From Aphelenchoides besseyi (taxonomy: Eukaryota; Nematoda; Chromadorea; Rhabditida; Aphelenchoididae): a DNA stretch of 64,000 bases. The notes under the pieces are model-generated. The model saw only the letters and a list, made by a program, of their open reading frames with translations, was not told the DNA's origin and searched no databases. Each line of letters starts with the position of its first letter. Position 1 is the stretch's first letter. The stretch lies in contig JAMPIQ010000002.1 of the NCBI GenBank assembly GCA_024699855.1, positions 2,976,001-3,040,000 of the forward strand. The letters are read 5' to 3'. Positions 48,901 to 60,690 of this stretch are shown in pieces. The position numbers and the translations under genes are program-made.

Positions 48901-51830
48901 CGGATGCTTCACCACCGAGAAACTCTGCAACTAAACCACCAGTTTCTGCAACTTTACCGCGACAAGCCGTTTGCCGCGATACAGTAGTTCTCAGTTCATC
49001 GCCCTTGCATCAATCAAGTGCTATGCGTACGTCGCTTATTCCATCGCAACCAGTGAGTTGAAAACCACTATAAAACTATTCGATTCTATATTCTAGACCG
49101 AACATAATGGCTACTGGACTCAAATGTCGGAAAGTCGTTTGAGATCGTTGAAACGTCGGTTTGTTGTTCTGAAAGATGGCCGTTTGGATTTTTATCGAGC
49201 TGCTAAGAATCACATCCGCAACGAACCACCGGTTTTGAGTATTCCAGTCAACGATATTCGTTCAATTACGCGTGTTACAACAAAGTCCGGCAGCCGAGGT
49301 TTTCAACTCACGACTTCTCACGATTCATCACTTCGTTACATGGCTGAAACAGACCGAGCAACAGACGAGTGGATGAACTCGTTGAATCAAGCACTGAGGC
49401 AGCTGACAATCAATGAGCTTGCTCAACGTTCTCGACCGGATTCTGAGCTGTCCGGTTGGGTGGTTCGAGTTCGCAACGGACATCAACGTCGCGTTTTTGC
49501 CGCATTGCTCGGGCAAAAATTGTTGTTCTTTAAAAAGGCCGAAGACAAGTTACCGTGGACTCATGTTCTGCTTCAAGGTGCTCGAGTTTGTGAGAAATCA
49601 CGAAGTTCATCAGATGAATACAGCGGCTCATCGGATGAAGCAGCACCGCTACAACCCGGCAACTCAGCAAACTCGTCATCGACCGGAAGTCGTCCGAATT
49701 CGATGGTGCCGCACAATCAATCGAATTCTGATGATTTTAGTATTTGTATCGAAGCAAACTCTGATGCACCAATGTATTTGCTATTGCGATCAAATGAAGA
49801 ACGTGAGAAGTGGCTCTACTACTTACGATTAGCAAGCAATGATCCGGCAATGCGTGGAACACCATTCGAATTGTTGATTCAACGATTGATGTCGGAGCCT
49901 AATCCATTGGACAGTCAACTTTGGAATGACATTCTACTTACGCGAACTCAACCGAAACCCATGGAGCCATTAACGAACATCGAAGATGAACAATTGAAAC
50001 GAAAAGCTATTGAATTGGGAGTTGCTTGTCATCTTTTTGCTTCAGTTCTAATGAAACCTGTCGCCATTCAATATCACGTTGATCTTGCTCAGAACATCTT
50101 GGGTATGGTGTTCGAACACGAGTGTCTGCGAAATGAACTCTACGCGCTTTTGATTCGTTTGACGTGCAGTGATTTGCCGTACATTCTTCAAACATGGAAG
50201 TTAATGGCAATGGCAATTCCACTATATCTTCCTCGTCATTACGCCCTTTTATGGCTCCTGAAGAATCATCTTCGTCGTTGTGTTCAATTGAAGTGAGTTG
50301 AGCCATTATACGAAATCTAAATGCTGTTTTAGATGTGATACATCGTCAATTGCCGCATTTTGTGAGCAAGTTCTCGCTAAACGACAAAGAGCTGGAGATC
50401 GTCAAGAAGGTCCATCGAAATTGGAAGCGCTTTCGATTCTTACACGCGATCCAACAAGCACAACGCTTCCATTTTCGATTCCAATAAAACTGCCAAGTGG
50501 AGATCACCAAGTGATTGAGTTTGATAGTTGCACCGAAATTGGACAATGTTTGAGTTCATTGTGTCTCAAACTGGGACTGAGACCTGCACTCCTAAGTGGC
50601 TATTCACTGTACGCAAGTGATCCTCTTTCCGATGAAAATCCGTTGATTTTGTTGAAAAATAAGCAGAAGGTTTGTTTGGAAACTGCAAGTTCTCTTATTC
50701 GTTTAGCTCTGTGACTGTTTAACGGCATGGGAACGACGAGTGAAAGATGTTCGTTGTGGAAGAGTAACAGAAGACAGCTGTTCGATTCGCTTACACCTTC
50801 GACTTCGACATTATTGGTCACATTTAGCCGATGAAGAAACACCAATGGAACGATTGTTCTTGTGCCATCGAATGGCCGAAGAAATCGTAGCCGATCATTT
50901 GCCGATGAGTAATGAGTTAGCGGAAGAACTTTGCGCTCTTTACGCTCAGATGACCCACGGAGATTGTTCTTCGCAACAACCAACCGATTTGATGCTAGAT
51001 CGTTTGTTTGAACGTTTCTATCCGCGTCGAATGCTCGAAGTTGCAAACTACCGGAGTTTACGTTCCAATTTGCGAGTTCATTGGGAACAGTTGGTCGGAG
51101 TCTCGTTGGGTGAATGTGTTCGAATGTGAGTTGTCAATTACTAATAAGGTCGTTAGAAATTAACATGATTCGTTCTTTTGAGTCAAGCAATAAAGAAACG
51201 GAAGTAAAATGATTTCCGAAAATTTGTTGCATAGCGAGTTTTGGTTGTTAGTTCACTAATCTTAAGGGACACAGACCACGCGTATGCGTCTGAATCATTA
51301 ACATTTTTCTGTTTAGGATTCTCGCCGTTCTGCGTCGTTGGCGATTCTTTGGTGCTTATATCTGTCGGGTGAGTCAAAGCAATTAAAATTCGCATAATTG
51401 AGCTGTTGATTAATGAGGATTCAATTACAGTCCCACCTTAAATTACATCCGGAGAATCAAATTTGGATTGTACTCAACGATCAAGGAATACATCTTCTAA
51501 GTGATAAGCAAATGGTAAGAATAAGAAACGGGAATTCTGTTCACTTTAATCGTTAGGATGTGATCCGCTCATTTCCTTTCCATCGACTCATCAACTTCGG
51601 TGAATTGGCCGGAGATTTCATGTTAACCGTCTCACGAACGCTGCCACCAAACTCGCATCCCGAAGAATCGACTCGGGAACGTTTGACGTTTCTAATGAGT
51701 CGAGAGTCTGTTGAACAGGTGAATAACAAGTAACATACCGTAGAATCGAGTATTCTTTTTGCAGCTCACTGTACATCTTGCCGATATTATAAGATGTCAA
51801 CGTTTAGTGTGGAAACTTTCTCTTCGCTAA
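45922..51830 (+). CDS. max-1: MAX-1/PLEKHH-like PH-PH-MyTH4-FERM protein
   Basis: Large cytosolic adaptor. A first coding exon (ATG 45922 in the frame open from 45853) ends RQWVKKRLEE at 46083 and joins across a 1.5 kb intron to a coiled coil (LEDQNRRLKQQNLRCTEELQ). A long Ser/Thr-rich region follows, then two PH domains (LKRRFVVLKDGRLDFYR ... TDEWMNSLNQAL; GWVVRVRNGHQRRVFAAL ... NEEREKWLYYLRLAS), a MyTH4 domain (PVAIQYHVDLAQNILGMVFEH ... LTCSDLPYILQTWKLMAMAI) and a FERM domain (LPSGDHQVIEFDSCTEIGQC; PMERLFLCHRMAEEIVADH; LHPENQIWIVLNDQGIHLL), ending at 51830. This is the arrangement of C. elegans MAX-1, required for motor axon guidance in the netrin/UNC-5 pathway. All small introns are GT-AG. 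The start may lie further upstream. Confidence 0.93.
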
Positions 51831-54800
51831 CTGTCACATCACGACTTTTTGCTCAACATTCGTTTTCTTGCCACTTGTTTGTTCTACCGGTTGCTGTTTT
51901 TGTACGAATTGTTCACAGAGTTTACAATAAATTATCGAACTGCAACACCAGATACCGCGAACGATCATTAGCGACCTCTAAACTCTTCGTTTTACTCCCA
52001 CCGAACGTACTTTGAATTAACATTCAATCAGCTCGGTTTGCCTCAACTTCCGCCATTCGGCGACTGTGCGTTTTCCGTTTTTTGGGCTTTGAATACGACT
52101 GATTTGCATTTTCCCAACATTCGGTCCGAGTTGTTCAATTTGCAGAGGATTGACGTCTGTCTGCTGATTCGCTGCCTTCGGTCATTATGTCGCTTCTTCG
52201 TTTATTCTCAATTGGGACAAAGTCCGTTCGTCATTTCGTTTGGATGAGGAAACGTTGTCTGTCGTTCCATTGTGAGTGGCTTGATGTGAAGGGTGGCGTC
52301 AAACTTAGTTGCCTCCTTCTCTTGTTCGTTTGAACGAATGGGAATCTGTAAGTGATCAGCGCCAAACGAAATTCGATGTTCGAACATCGCCGTTAATCGC
52401 TGCGTTGAAATTGACAGTTGAATAGAACGAAAATCGAACGGATTAAACGGTCGTTCTTCCTGTGATCTGTGCGTTCTGCTCAATCGTTCTAATCTGTTTG
52501 CAAATCCATTTTGCAATAGAACGATCGAAGGAAACTCAATCCGAGTTCGTGCTTCCATCTCCTCTTGTAACTAGTCGGTTAGTGTCTTTAATTGTTGATC
52601 TTTAAAGTTTCCTTTTTGGGTTTACGGTTCGTCGAATCGGTCGGCATCACAATTTTTATCGCATTTCATTTGCTTAATCGACTCGCTTAAGTTTTTACTG
52701 AAAGCACATCGATGTGGGCGTTCGGCTTCACGCTCAATTTCGTCGTCATTGCCAGCGCGTGCACGTCCATTGTGTTCATTACATTCTTTTCATTTTAATA
52801 CGCAATTTTGCACTCGTATCCCAATGTGCGAAATTCGGAATTAGTTCGTCTTCCTGTTAAACGGAGTTGGGTTGTGCCTGCTGTTCCGAGTAATTTTGAA
52901 TTCAAAAGTTCGAAGATGCGCCGGAATTGAGGTTGTCGAGTGACAGTTGACTACAAGTTGTTTGAATAGCACATCTCATTAGGGGACTTATTTTCAACGA
53001 AACGACCAACACACAGAAGTCTATCAATTTGGAGTTTGAATTCCAAGCCAAACTTCTCGACTTCAATGGACGTGTTGTCACATTTCAAAGTCCACTATTT
53101 CGGTGTCTTCCAAACTGTCAGACGCCCACACGCAATCGACTCCAATTCCAGATGTTGTCACTCTATTGAAGATCATGTTCACTGCTTTTCTGCTCGTTCA
53201 ATGACCGAACACGCGAACTTTGCTCATTGCTAATGATAAGAAAACGTTGAAACATCCGCTCATTTTGGAATTAGCTGACCGTTTTGTCCGATCGCTTTTC
53301 CTTTTATTGGTCGCTTGGGAAAACGGGCCATAAACAAACTCGGCACTCAGTTCTTCGCAATCTGCCGCCAATTTGCACTTCCAACTCAAGAGCGAACCGT
53401 ATAGTCGAATGAATTGAATATTCGGCTCAATCATCGTCTGTCTTCCGCTTCTATTTGAACGTTTTCAGCTTCGCATTAATTTCCGTTATGGAACCGCGGT
53501 TTTGCGTTTAATTCGATTTGTGAAAACAAGTGAATGAAACGGCATTTTGCACATTCCGTAGCGAATTCGTTGAAACAAAACTCACGCATTTCTTCGCCTT
53601 CAACTTTGAATTCCATTGGTCAATTTTGGAATTCAGTCGATCTTCTAGTTTTCCTTGCAAACGTCATTGTACGGAGGTTGTCGTTCAATGAATCAGGAGT
53701 AATTGCGAGCGAACGTTTTGTTGAAAAGTCGGTAACAAAGATGAAAGTTCACGGTTATGGGTTTCGTACCTTCGAGTTCATCTTCCAAAATCTTTTGTAT
53801 GCACTCGAGTATTAGGTTGTTTATCTTCTTGTAACCGGAGTTTTGATGACTGATGAGTCCCTTCGGTCTGTTCAACTACACTTCTTGAGTTGAAAATGGT
53901 TGTCGTTTTCAACATACTTGCGAAGTGATGTGATAGCTTTTCTTATTGGCACTGAGTGTCTAATCATTGGGTGATGCGGGTTGATTACGTTGTCATTGCA
54001 ATTCCGTTCTACAGGTGTCTCAGCATGCTGGAACTGAATAATTTATGGGCAAGTTCACGCAATCGAAGGCAAATTTCTAATTGAAATCGCATGAGTTCAA
54101 TGAAAAAAGGAGTACGATCATCTATAGAACAAATTGCACGTTTTTGACGTAACCTTATTGACTCAAATTTCTTCGCATTGTTTCGACTCGTGAAAACTGC
54201 ACGCGAGATTAAAATGAGCAAAACAGCGTAAACATTCATATCGCATTTTAATCCGTCCACTTCGACACGTGCGTTGTTCATCGACAAATTAGAGAGGTAA
54301 TTAACGGATTTATTTTTGGTAGCAAATTTGGTTGAATCCACGAAATGAAGCGATTTGATGTTTGTCTCCAAATCACGTTCGTTTGTATAACAATGACACG
54401 TTTAGCGGCATCCATTACGCACGTGTACCCTATATTCATGAGCCGCAAACGTTTAGACCTGTTGTTGTCGAATTCTGATGAGTATTGACAACCAAAAGTG
54501 CACTGCACTTGGTCACCGAGCACTTCACTACCTACCAAACGACGTTTCGAACTCTGCGGTTCATTCCATAGCATCGGAAGGGGTTTTTATCGGAGAAGAG
54601 TCACCGATACGGAAACGTGACGACATCGATGTGAATGGATGAAAAGGCCGAAGAGTCAAATATCTAATGATTTGAAGTTGCGTGATACCAAAGAAGCGTT
54701 CTTCCTTTTTCCTCTTCTTTGCTTTAAATGACCAGTTCGCAAAAAAAAGATATCCGCCATTGATGGATAGCGTCTTCTAGAATTTAAATTAAAACTTTTT

Positions 54801-55977
54801 GCTTGTTGACTAGTCATTTCAATTTGATGAAATTAACTTCCGGATAAACGGCTGTTTGGCCAACAAGTTCGCCGTCTAACTCTCAGAAAGAAACTTCCGG
54901 TTTCTGGCCACTGGTATTTTATATCGTGGTTTCGTTTATTACACTCAAAAAGCCCTTCGCTCTGTTTACAAATTGTTATCTCGCGCTGTCTAATTTCAAG
55001 TCCAAATTAAGATCATCAACAGAAACCTCAGTGTATGATTGTCTTCCAAAAATCGTTCAATCTTTTCCATCGACTGATTGAAACGAATGATAACTTGAAG
55101 AAGTACATTCGTTTGATATTTTTGGCAGAAATACAAAAACGACGATTTTTATCGATGGTCAGCACTACTGAATTCCAAGCACGATAGTTATTATCAGTGT
55201 TTCGAATCGATGAAAATAGGGAAGATGATGGCCACCTTTGTTATCGCATTTGAGTGCGGGAACTTGATTTATAGTTCCATTTGTCTTCGGATTATTCGTT
55301 TAAGAGAAGAACGTTCGGCCAAACAAGAAACATTTTATGATCATCGGCCATTTAACATTTTAAAAAGAGTTATCCACAAATCAGTTCGCCAACGTATACT
55401 GGTTGTTTACGAACATCTCAGAGAGATTCCACGAAATCGCGTGACCTATTGGTTCATAGGACACCATCTGTGCTTTTTCTCTGAGCAGTTTTTGTAATCG
55501 TAACAAACTTCAACAACAGTAAAGTGACCGAATTTCGTGACCACTGTTCTTCAGCTCTTGGTTGACCAAAAAATCTCGATTCCACTTTCGCTTACAGTAA
55601 TCCTCAATCGAGTTTGTTTGTTTACGTTGCTCTATCAACTGTTCTAATTGAGTGCTCGAAAATACGTTGTTACTTGCGTATAAAGAAATTGAATTTACTA
55701 GTTTTATTTCAACTTCCTGAATTAACTCGTTTACCGCACAGACTTTTAATTCTCAATATTTTCGTTGCACGTTTATTTTTTAATTCGTTCTTTCCCTTGT
55801 AAGCCGTTTGATGAATAGGCGGAATAATAAACTCACGTGCTACAAACAAGCTTAGTTTCTTAAGCCATTTTTTCCGACCTTAATCACTTGATTCAGAATT
55901 TTGTAGGTGTCGTAATGTCCGGTTGACTAATCGAACGTTCACCGTATCCACAACTTTAATTGAATTTTATTGTGATT
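51831..55977. other. 4.1 kb gene-poor stretch
   Basis: The longest interval without a supported gene. Scattered short frames on both strands (for example minus 52208-52558, minus 54009-54371, plus 55210-55497) have no domain and no consistent splice signals. It separates the MAX-1 gene from a second FMRFamide-receptor-like GPCR; upstream exons of that receptor may lie in its last few hundred bases. Confidence 0.35.
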
Positions 55978-57552
55978 ATGGACAACGCACAACAGTATTT
56001 GGCATCGGCGAGTTTATGTATAGTTGTCATCGGTATATTAGGTTGGTGAATAAGATTATGAGTGTAAGGAAACGATTTGTTTTAGGGAACCTGCTTTCAC
56101 TTGCACTCTTCCTTCGACATTCAAGCAGCGTTAATGTGCTTCTAAGTGCATTGTCGATCTGCGATGCTGGACTACTACTATGTTCGATTCCGGTTTTTAT
56201 CCTTCCAAATTTGGCCATTTGGCGAAGTCAAGCCAATTTGCTCAACTTTCTCTCGTACACCTTGAAGTTTGCATATCCATTGAATTTGATGCTTCAAACA
56301 GCTTCGATCTACGTGATGGTTCTCATCACGATGGAGAGGTGGACGGCCGTTTGTCGGCCTTTACAAGTTCGTATTTGGTGTACTGCTCGATCTTCGCGTT
56401 TGGCGCTTCTGGTCGTGGTTTTTTGGGCGATAATTTACAATTGTCCCCGTTTTTTCGAGTATTCCATTATGTAAATTCGATTGTTTGTTATACGACTGAT
56501 AAAATATTTTAGGGAAACGCCGACTGGAATGATCTATGAACGCAATCTTCGGGACATTAATCGTCATCCATTCTACGTCATCTTTTATTACACGGTTCTG
56601 TATCTGATTAGCCACTTCCTGTTACCGTTTGGTTTGATTCTTTTTGCAAATCTTCACGTAATAAAGTCGATCATTGCGATTAAAAGAGCACGAAGAGCAC
56701 TCACAAGGTAAGATCGTTATTCGATCCTCTAATAAGCTTCAATTTTAGACAACAGCAAAGAGAACAAAGAACATCTGTGATGCTCGTTACTATTACTCTG
56801 CTTTTTGCCTTTACAAATGCATTGCCTTTCATTTTAAACGTAAGAATAGTTCTAAAATGTTATGTACAAATTTTTCTTGTTTTAGTTGGCCGAATGTGTG
56901 AAACGTGATCTTTTTGAAGCCGAGTCTACCGCCTGGATTGCTTTCTATTTGAACGATTTCTCCACACTTCTCGTCGTTTTAAACAGTTCAACTACGTGGA
57001 TCGTCTACATCATATTTTCGGCTAAATATCGACAAGGTGCGGCTCGACTTTTATTGTAAGTTCCAAATCGAATTGGAAAGCATCTAACAATTAAAGTTTA
57101 AGACGCTGTTGGATTCCATCATCCGAAAAAGATATTGTCAAGTACAACAGTTTGTCTCGTACACATTCAATGCGAGCGAGTACGACCGTTAATCGTCGTC
57201 CACCAACCACCAGTTACACGACTGATAGTATCAAGTGAGTTGTTCGTCTTCATCTGTGTATATTCACGTTCGTTTTAGACCACTGCAAAAACGAACAGAC
57301 CGCTCACTATCTGAAGCGTTCGTTGATCGAGCACGTAAACCGAACAGTACGATTTTGCCGGCTAAACGCGCTCCATCAGTGAAATCATCGATAAAAACAA
57401 AAATCTATCGAATTGCTTCGAATCAGCCAAAAAGACAGAACAGTCCACTGGCTAACGGAACACTGCAAACAACGGAGTTCCTCTCACCACCTCCTATTCA
57501 ACATCCGCCGCTTCAATGGAAAACGCCCGACAGACCAAATCTTGCGGAATAA
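55978..57552 (+). CDS. FMRFamide-receptor-like GPCR
   Basis: Seven-helix peptide receptor. TM1 is interrupted by a 50-base intron (IVVIGILG | NLLSLALFLRHSSS); TM2 SICDAGLLLCSIPVFILP; TM3 and the DRY-like position MERWTAVCRPL; TM4 LALLVVVFWAIIYNCPRFFE; TM5 VLYLISHFLLPFGLILF; TM6 VTITLLFAFTNALPFIL; TM7 VVLNSSTTWIVYIIFSAKYR. The NSSxxWxxYxIF motif is typical of FMRFamide/DMSR-like receptors. A long basic, Ser/Pro-rich C-tail runs to the stop at 57552. The extracellular N-terminus has only a few residues if the ATG at 55978 is right, so an upstream exon is likely. Ligand unknown. It is not a recent copy of the GPCR at the left end, since loops and TM sequences differ. Confidence 0.85.
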
Positions 57553-57947
57553 GCGAATACCGTCAACTACATGGAAACATTGAATTCGGGTGCCTTAGCT
57601 TTTTATGTATTTCAACGGGTTCTATGTTGTATATACGTATAATGAGATTAAATCGCTCTTCACAATTGAACAAATTTTATTGAAAGTTCGAGCAGATCAA
57701 AATACAATGAAGGAAATTTGCTTCCTCATGCTCAACCGGAAACCAACTGACCTGTTGACCACATTTCTCGAACTGACAATCGAGCTCTTGCTGAGTAATC
57801 ACCGCGCGTTCAACCGAAGAATCTGTTCACACCTTTGCTTCCGCTGATCGGCTCGCAGCGCGCGGAAATCGTCGGATTCGCAGGGACAAACGGTTGGACT
57901 TTAACGTTGTGCTCCTGATCAGTTTGTTTTTATTCGAGTCTGTCAAG
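57553..57947. other. Intergenic region
   Basis: Between the GPCR and the next gene. Nothing recognised beyond presumed 3' and 5' untranslated sequence. Confidence 0.4.
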
Positions 57948-58799
57948 ATGATCAAAGTTCTGCCACTTCTACTCTTAACTCATAATCTTAACAAATCGAC
58001 ATGTATTGGTCGTAGGTTTTCGTGGTTTGTTCGATTAGTGATCCGTTGATTTCCAGCATGTTTCGGAATGGGATGTCCACAAGCTATGACGTGCATAAAT
58101 GGCGAATGCTGTGATGTTGAAGAGCCGTTCTTTCCGAACTCTACGGCTCCCGATCCACCGGACAAACCGATGAAGCTGTTGAAGAAGACAAAAAATCGAG
58201 GGAAACAAAAGCCGTTGGAAGCGTTGCCAACTGCGACCACGTTACCACCCAAAAGCTTGGAGTTAAAACCGTTGCCCGAGAAATTGAAAACTGTGAAAGT
58301 CGGTCGTTTAATAACACCAGTGCCTTCCATTCCTCAACCCGAATTTCCATCTCCAATTCAAACTACCGTTGTGACTCAACCAATGAGTCGACAAGTTGAT
58401 GGTTCCTGTTTGTTTTTGATCGTCTTTCAGTTTTTTATTACAATGTTAAGGTGTCGATCAGTCATATTCTTGTGGTTCTATGCGACATCTTTGTGTCAAT
58501 GTTATTTATAAGGTCATGTTGTCAAGGTTGGTTGGCTCATCTCAGTTTTACGTAGTCGTTCATTTGTTAGGATCTGTATGCTGACGTGTGGAACTTGCAA
58601 GAATACGAAAACCACATCGAACAACTGGTCTGTAAGACGACCGGAGAAATGTAAGAAGTCGATGAGTTCCGACTCCAATCGTATTTTAGGCACAGATATC
58701 GGTCGTAATTGTAAGTCTGTCGCGCAGTTTTGTGATCACGCCGCGTATCGTCCGCTTCTTCAACACACTTGTCAACGCACTTGTTCTGCTTGTTCATGA
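57948..58799 (+). CDS. Secreted protein with Cys-rich N-terminus and two ShKT domains
   Basis: Five exons. A signal-like leader (MIKVLPLLLLTHNLNKSTC) is followed by a short six-cysteine segment (CIACFGMGCPQAMTC ... GECC) similar to nematode EB/lustrin-type modules, then a linker of about 85 residues rich in Lys, Pro and Thr, then two complete ShKT domains in tandem near the C-terminus. ShKT 1 spans SCVDQSYSC ... ICMLTCGTC; ShKT 2 spans KCTDIGRNC ... HTCQRTCSAC, with stop at 58799. Each cysteine pattern is restored only by the GT-AG splicing used here, for example the GTAAGA donor at about 58650. Secreted ShKT proteins are common in nematodes; target unknown. Confidence 0.8.
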
Positions 58800-58978
58800 A
58801 ATCGTTGTTTCCAAATAAATTCTTTTGTTTTCATTTGTGTGTCGGAAGCTGAAGCCTAACAAAAGCCTCTGATTGTCCATTTCCGTTCGTTTGTGTGAAC
58901 AGCTGGCCAATTGGCTGGAGAAAGCAGACGACTCGTGCACAAATTGAATGGACAAATGGGGATCAAAATTAAGCGGAG

Positions 58979-58986
58979 TATATAAG
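58979..58986 (+). promoter_or_regulatory. TATA box of the next ShKT gene
   Basis: TATATAAG lies 66 bases upstream of the ATG at 59052, a normal spacing for a short 5' untranslated region. Confidence 0.5.
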
Positions 58987-59051
58987 AAGAAATTATCGTC
59001 ATGAATTTCACATTTCCGTTTTTTAATTTCAGTTTTTCTGTTGCAATAAGA

Positions 59052-60215
59052 ATGCAGGATATCACGTTATTGTGCGTCTGCTTCGCTTTCCTTTCAGTCG
59101 TATGGTCTGCTCTTGTGTGTCCACATGGTAATTAGAGTCATGAGTTAACATGTGATATCGAAACTTTAGCACCGTTTCGAGTACCAAACAATAATGGAGG
59201 CACAACAATAATGTGTGGAACAGAAAGTTTCCAATGCTTAAATTGCAATCAACGATTATTTCAGGGCGAAACATACGATGCTACTCAGGATAGATGTTGT
59301 ATGCAGGTTAGTAGCTGTGACCTCTAAAGTTTTGGTGCTTTCGAGAGATCTATTTTGAATATGATTTTGATAGGTGGCTGATGTTCCGGGAACCAACGGA
59401 CAGCTATATTGCGCTAGTTAGTTTTAAGCAGTCAATCAAACATCAAATTCGATTTTCAGTAGCAGCACGAGTACCGGGAGGCACAAGGTAACCGAATTAT
59501 TGCGATTCCAGCTTCTAATTATCTTATTCACAGATGTCCAGCAACTCATCCGTTCAATCAAGCGAGACAAATGTGTTGTGGTCCAACCCCAATTACTCGT
59601 CAGTTTTTCGCATCAATAACTTCACGAATCGTAGTTTAGAAGCCGAACGGCAACAAGCCGCACAGAACGCTGCTCGACAAGCACAAGGCGGTTTATTGGC
59701 TGGAGCAAACGGAAACTGTGTCGACAAAGCGCCTCCAGGTCGAGTAAGGTACGTCAAAATGAACACGATAATTCAAGTTAATAGTTTCCAGTGATTGTCC
59801 TGCAAACGCAAATCTCTGCAATAACACTTTGTATTACACGCTGATGACCGAACAGGAAAGTTGCTCATTTGAGAGCAATAATACGAAGTTTAATTTTAGT
59901 GTCCAGTAACTTGTGGTCGATGCAATTTGGTTCAAAACGGGGGTGGAACAGCGACTTGTCGTGATGGTGTGAATAGTCAAGGTTGGTTTATGAAGCTGAA
60001 ATATTTGAGTGATGAGTGCTGTACAGGTATATCTGAATGTCCAGAAAATGCGTTCAAATGTAAACTACCGGTTTGGTAAGCTTAACTTAAACTGAAAGGA
60101 TGAGAATAACCAAAGTAATTGAAGGCAAGCTTTTATGGCCAAAGAATGCCCCCTTACTTGCGGAACATGCACAACAACTCCAGCACCAACAGCAAGTGGT
60201 ATGCCGATTGGATAA
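59052..60215 (+). CDS. Secreted protein with Cys-rich repeats and two ShKT domains; contains a GA-AG intron
   Basis: Signal peptide (ITLLCVCFAFLSVVWSA), then two cysteine-rich segments of lustrin/EB type (CGTESFQCLNCNQRL ... CCMQ; CPATHPFNQARQMCCGP), an Ala/Gln-rich linker, then two ShKT domains (NCVDKAPPGRVSDC ... QCPVTCGRC; TCRDGVNSQGISEC ... ECPLTCGTC) and a short Thr/Pro tail to the stop at 60215. The first ShKT domain is only completed if the intron 59856-59899 is removed, and its 5' end is GAAAGT, not GTAAGT; without splicing the frame reaches a stop within 30 codons. All other introns can be drawn as GT-AG, though the one near 59608 has several possible borders. Same strand and layout as the neighbouring ShKT gene, so probably an old tandem duplication. 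Confidence 0.8.
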
Positions 60216-60690
60216 GAAGATTTTGTATGAACATTACTGCGAATTTTATAATGAACCCTAATAAGATGACTGTTCTTTTGTATCTATTTTGAATAATAAA
60301 ACTACAATTTGAAGATCAACATGTGTTTTCATCGTTTGGTGGTTTGGATTTCTTCGAACAATTCCAGAAGTTTGTGATTAAGAGCAGTGGTATGAAGAAC
60401 GCGATTAGTAATGGCCTAAAAGACAATGTATGTAAAGGATTAATGCGTATACCCGAGACACAAGATGGTCGAAAACACAGAGGCAATATCATCGACGACC
60501 ATCTTCGAGCAATCGAAGTTCAAAAATGATTATTGAAGAGTTTGTAAGATCAATGATAAGGAACTCCGTTGAACTGATGCAAATCTAGTGAACTATAAAT
60601 AGAGGGTAGGATTTTGCGAAGCCGTCACTTCGGTCTGTTTTTGCTTTCCGTTTCTGTTTCTTTCTCTCTCGTTTGTTCTGTGCTTCCGTG
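60216..60690. other. Intergenic region with a CT-rich leader
   Basis: Between the ShKT gene and the DM9-like gene. A 68-codon frame at 60323-60529 has no support. About 55 bases immediately before ATG 60691 are almost entirely pyrimidine with T, C and few G, and contain no AG, so this looks like a transcribed leader rather than a trans-splice acceptor. Confidence 0.4.
60594..60601 (+). promoter_or_regulatory. TATA box of the DM9-like gene
   Basis: TATAAATA in the context CTATAAATAG, about 97 bases upstream of the ATG at 60691. With a start about 30 bases downstream the leader would include the CT-rich tract. Confidence 0.55.

Noticed and set aside
55210..55497. 95-codon plus-strand frame upstream of the second GPCR
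   Set aside because: It does not splice in frame to the receptor and has no recognisable feature.
60323..60529. 68-codon plus-strand frame between ShKT and DM9-like genes
   Set aside because: Short, no domain, no promoter or acceptor in front.
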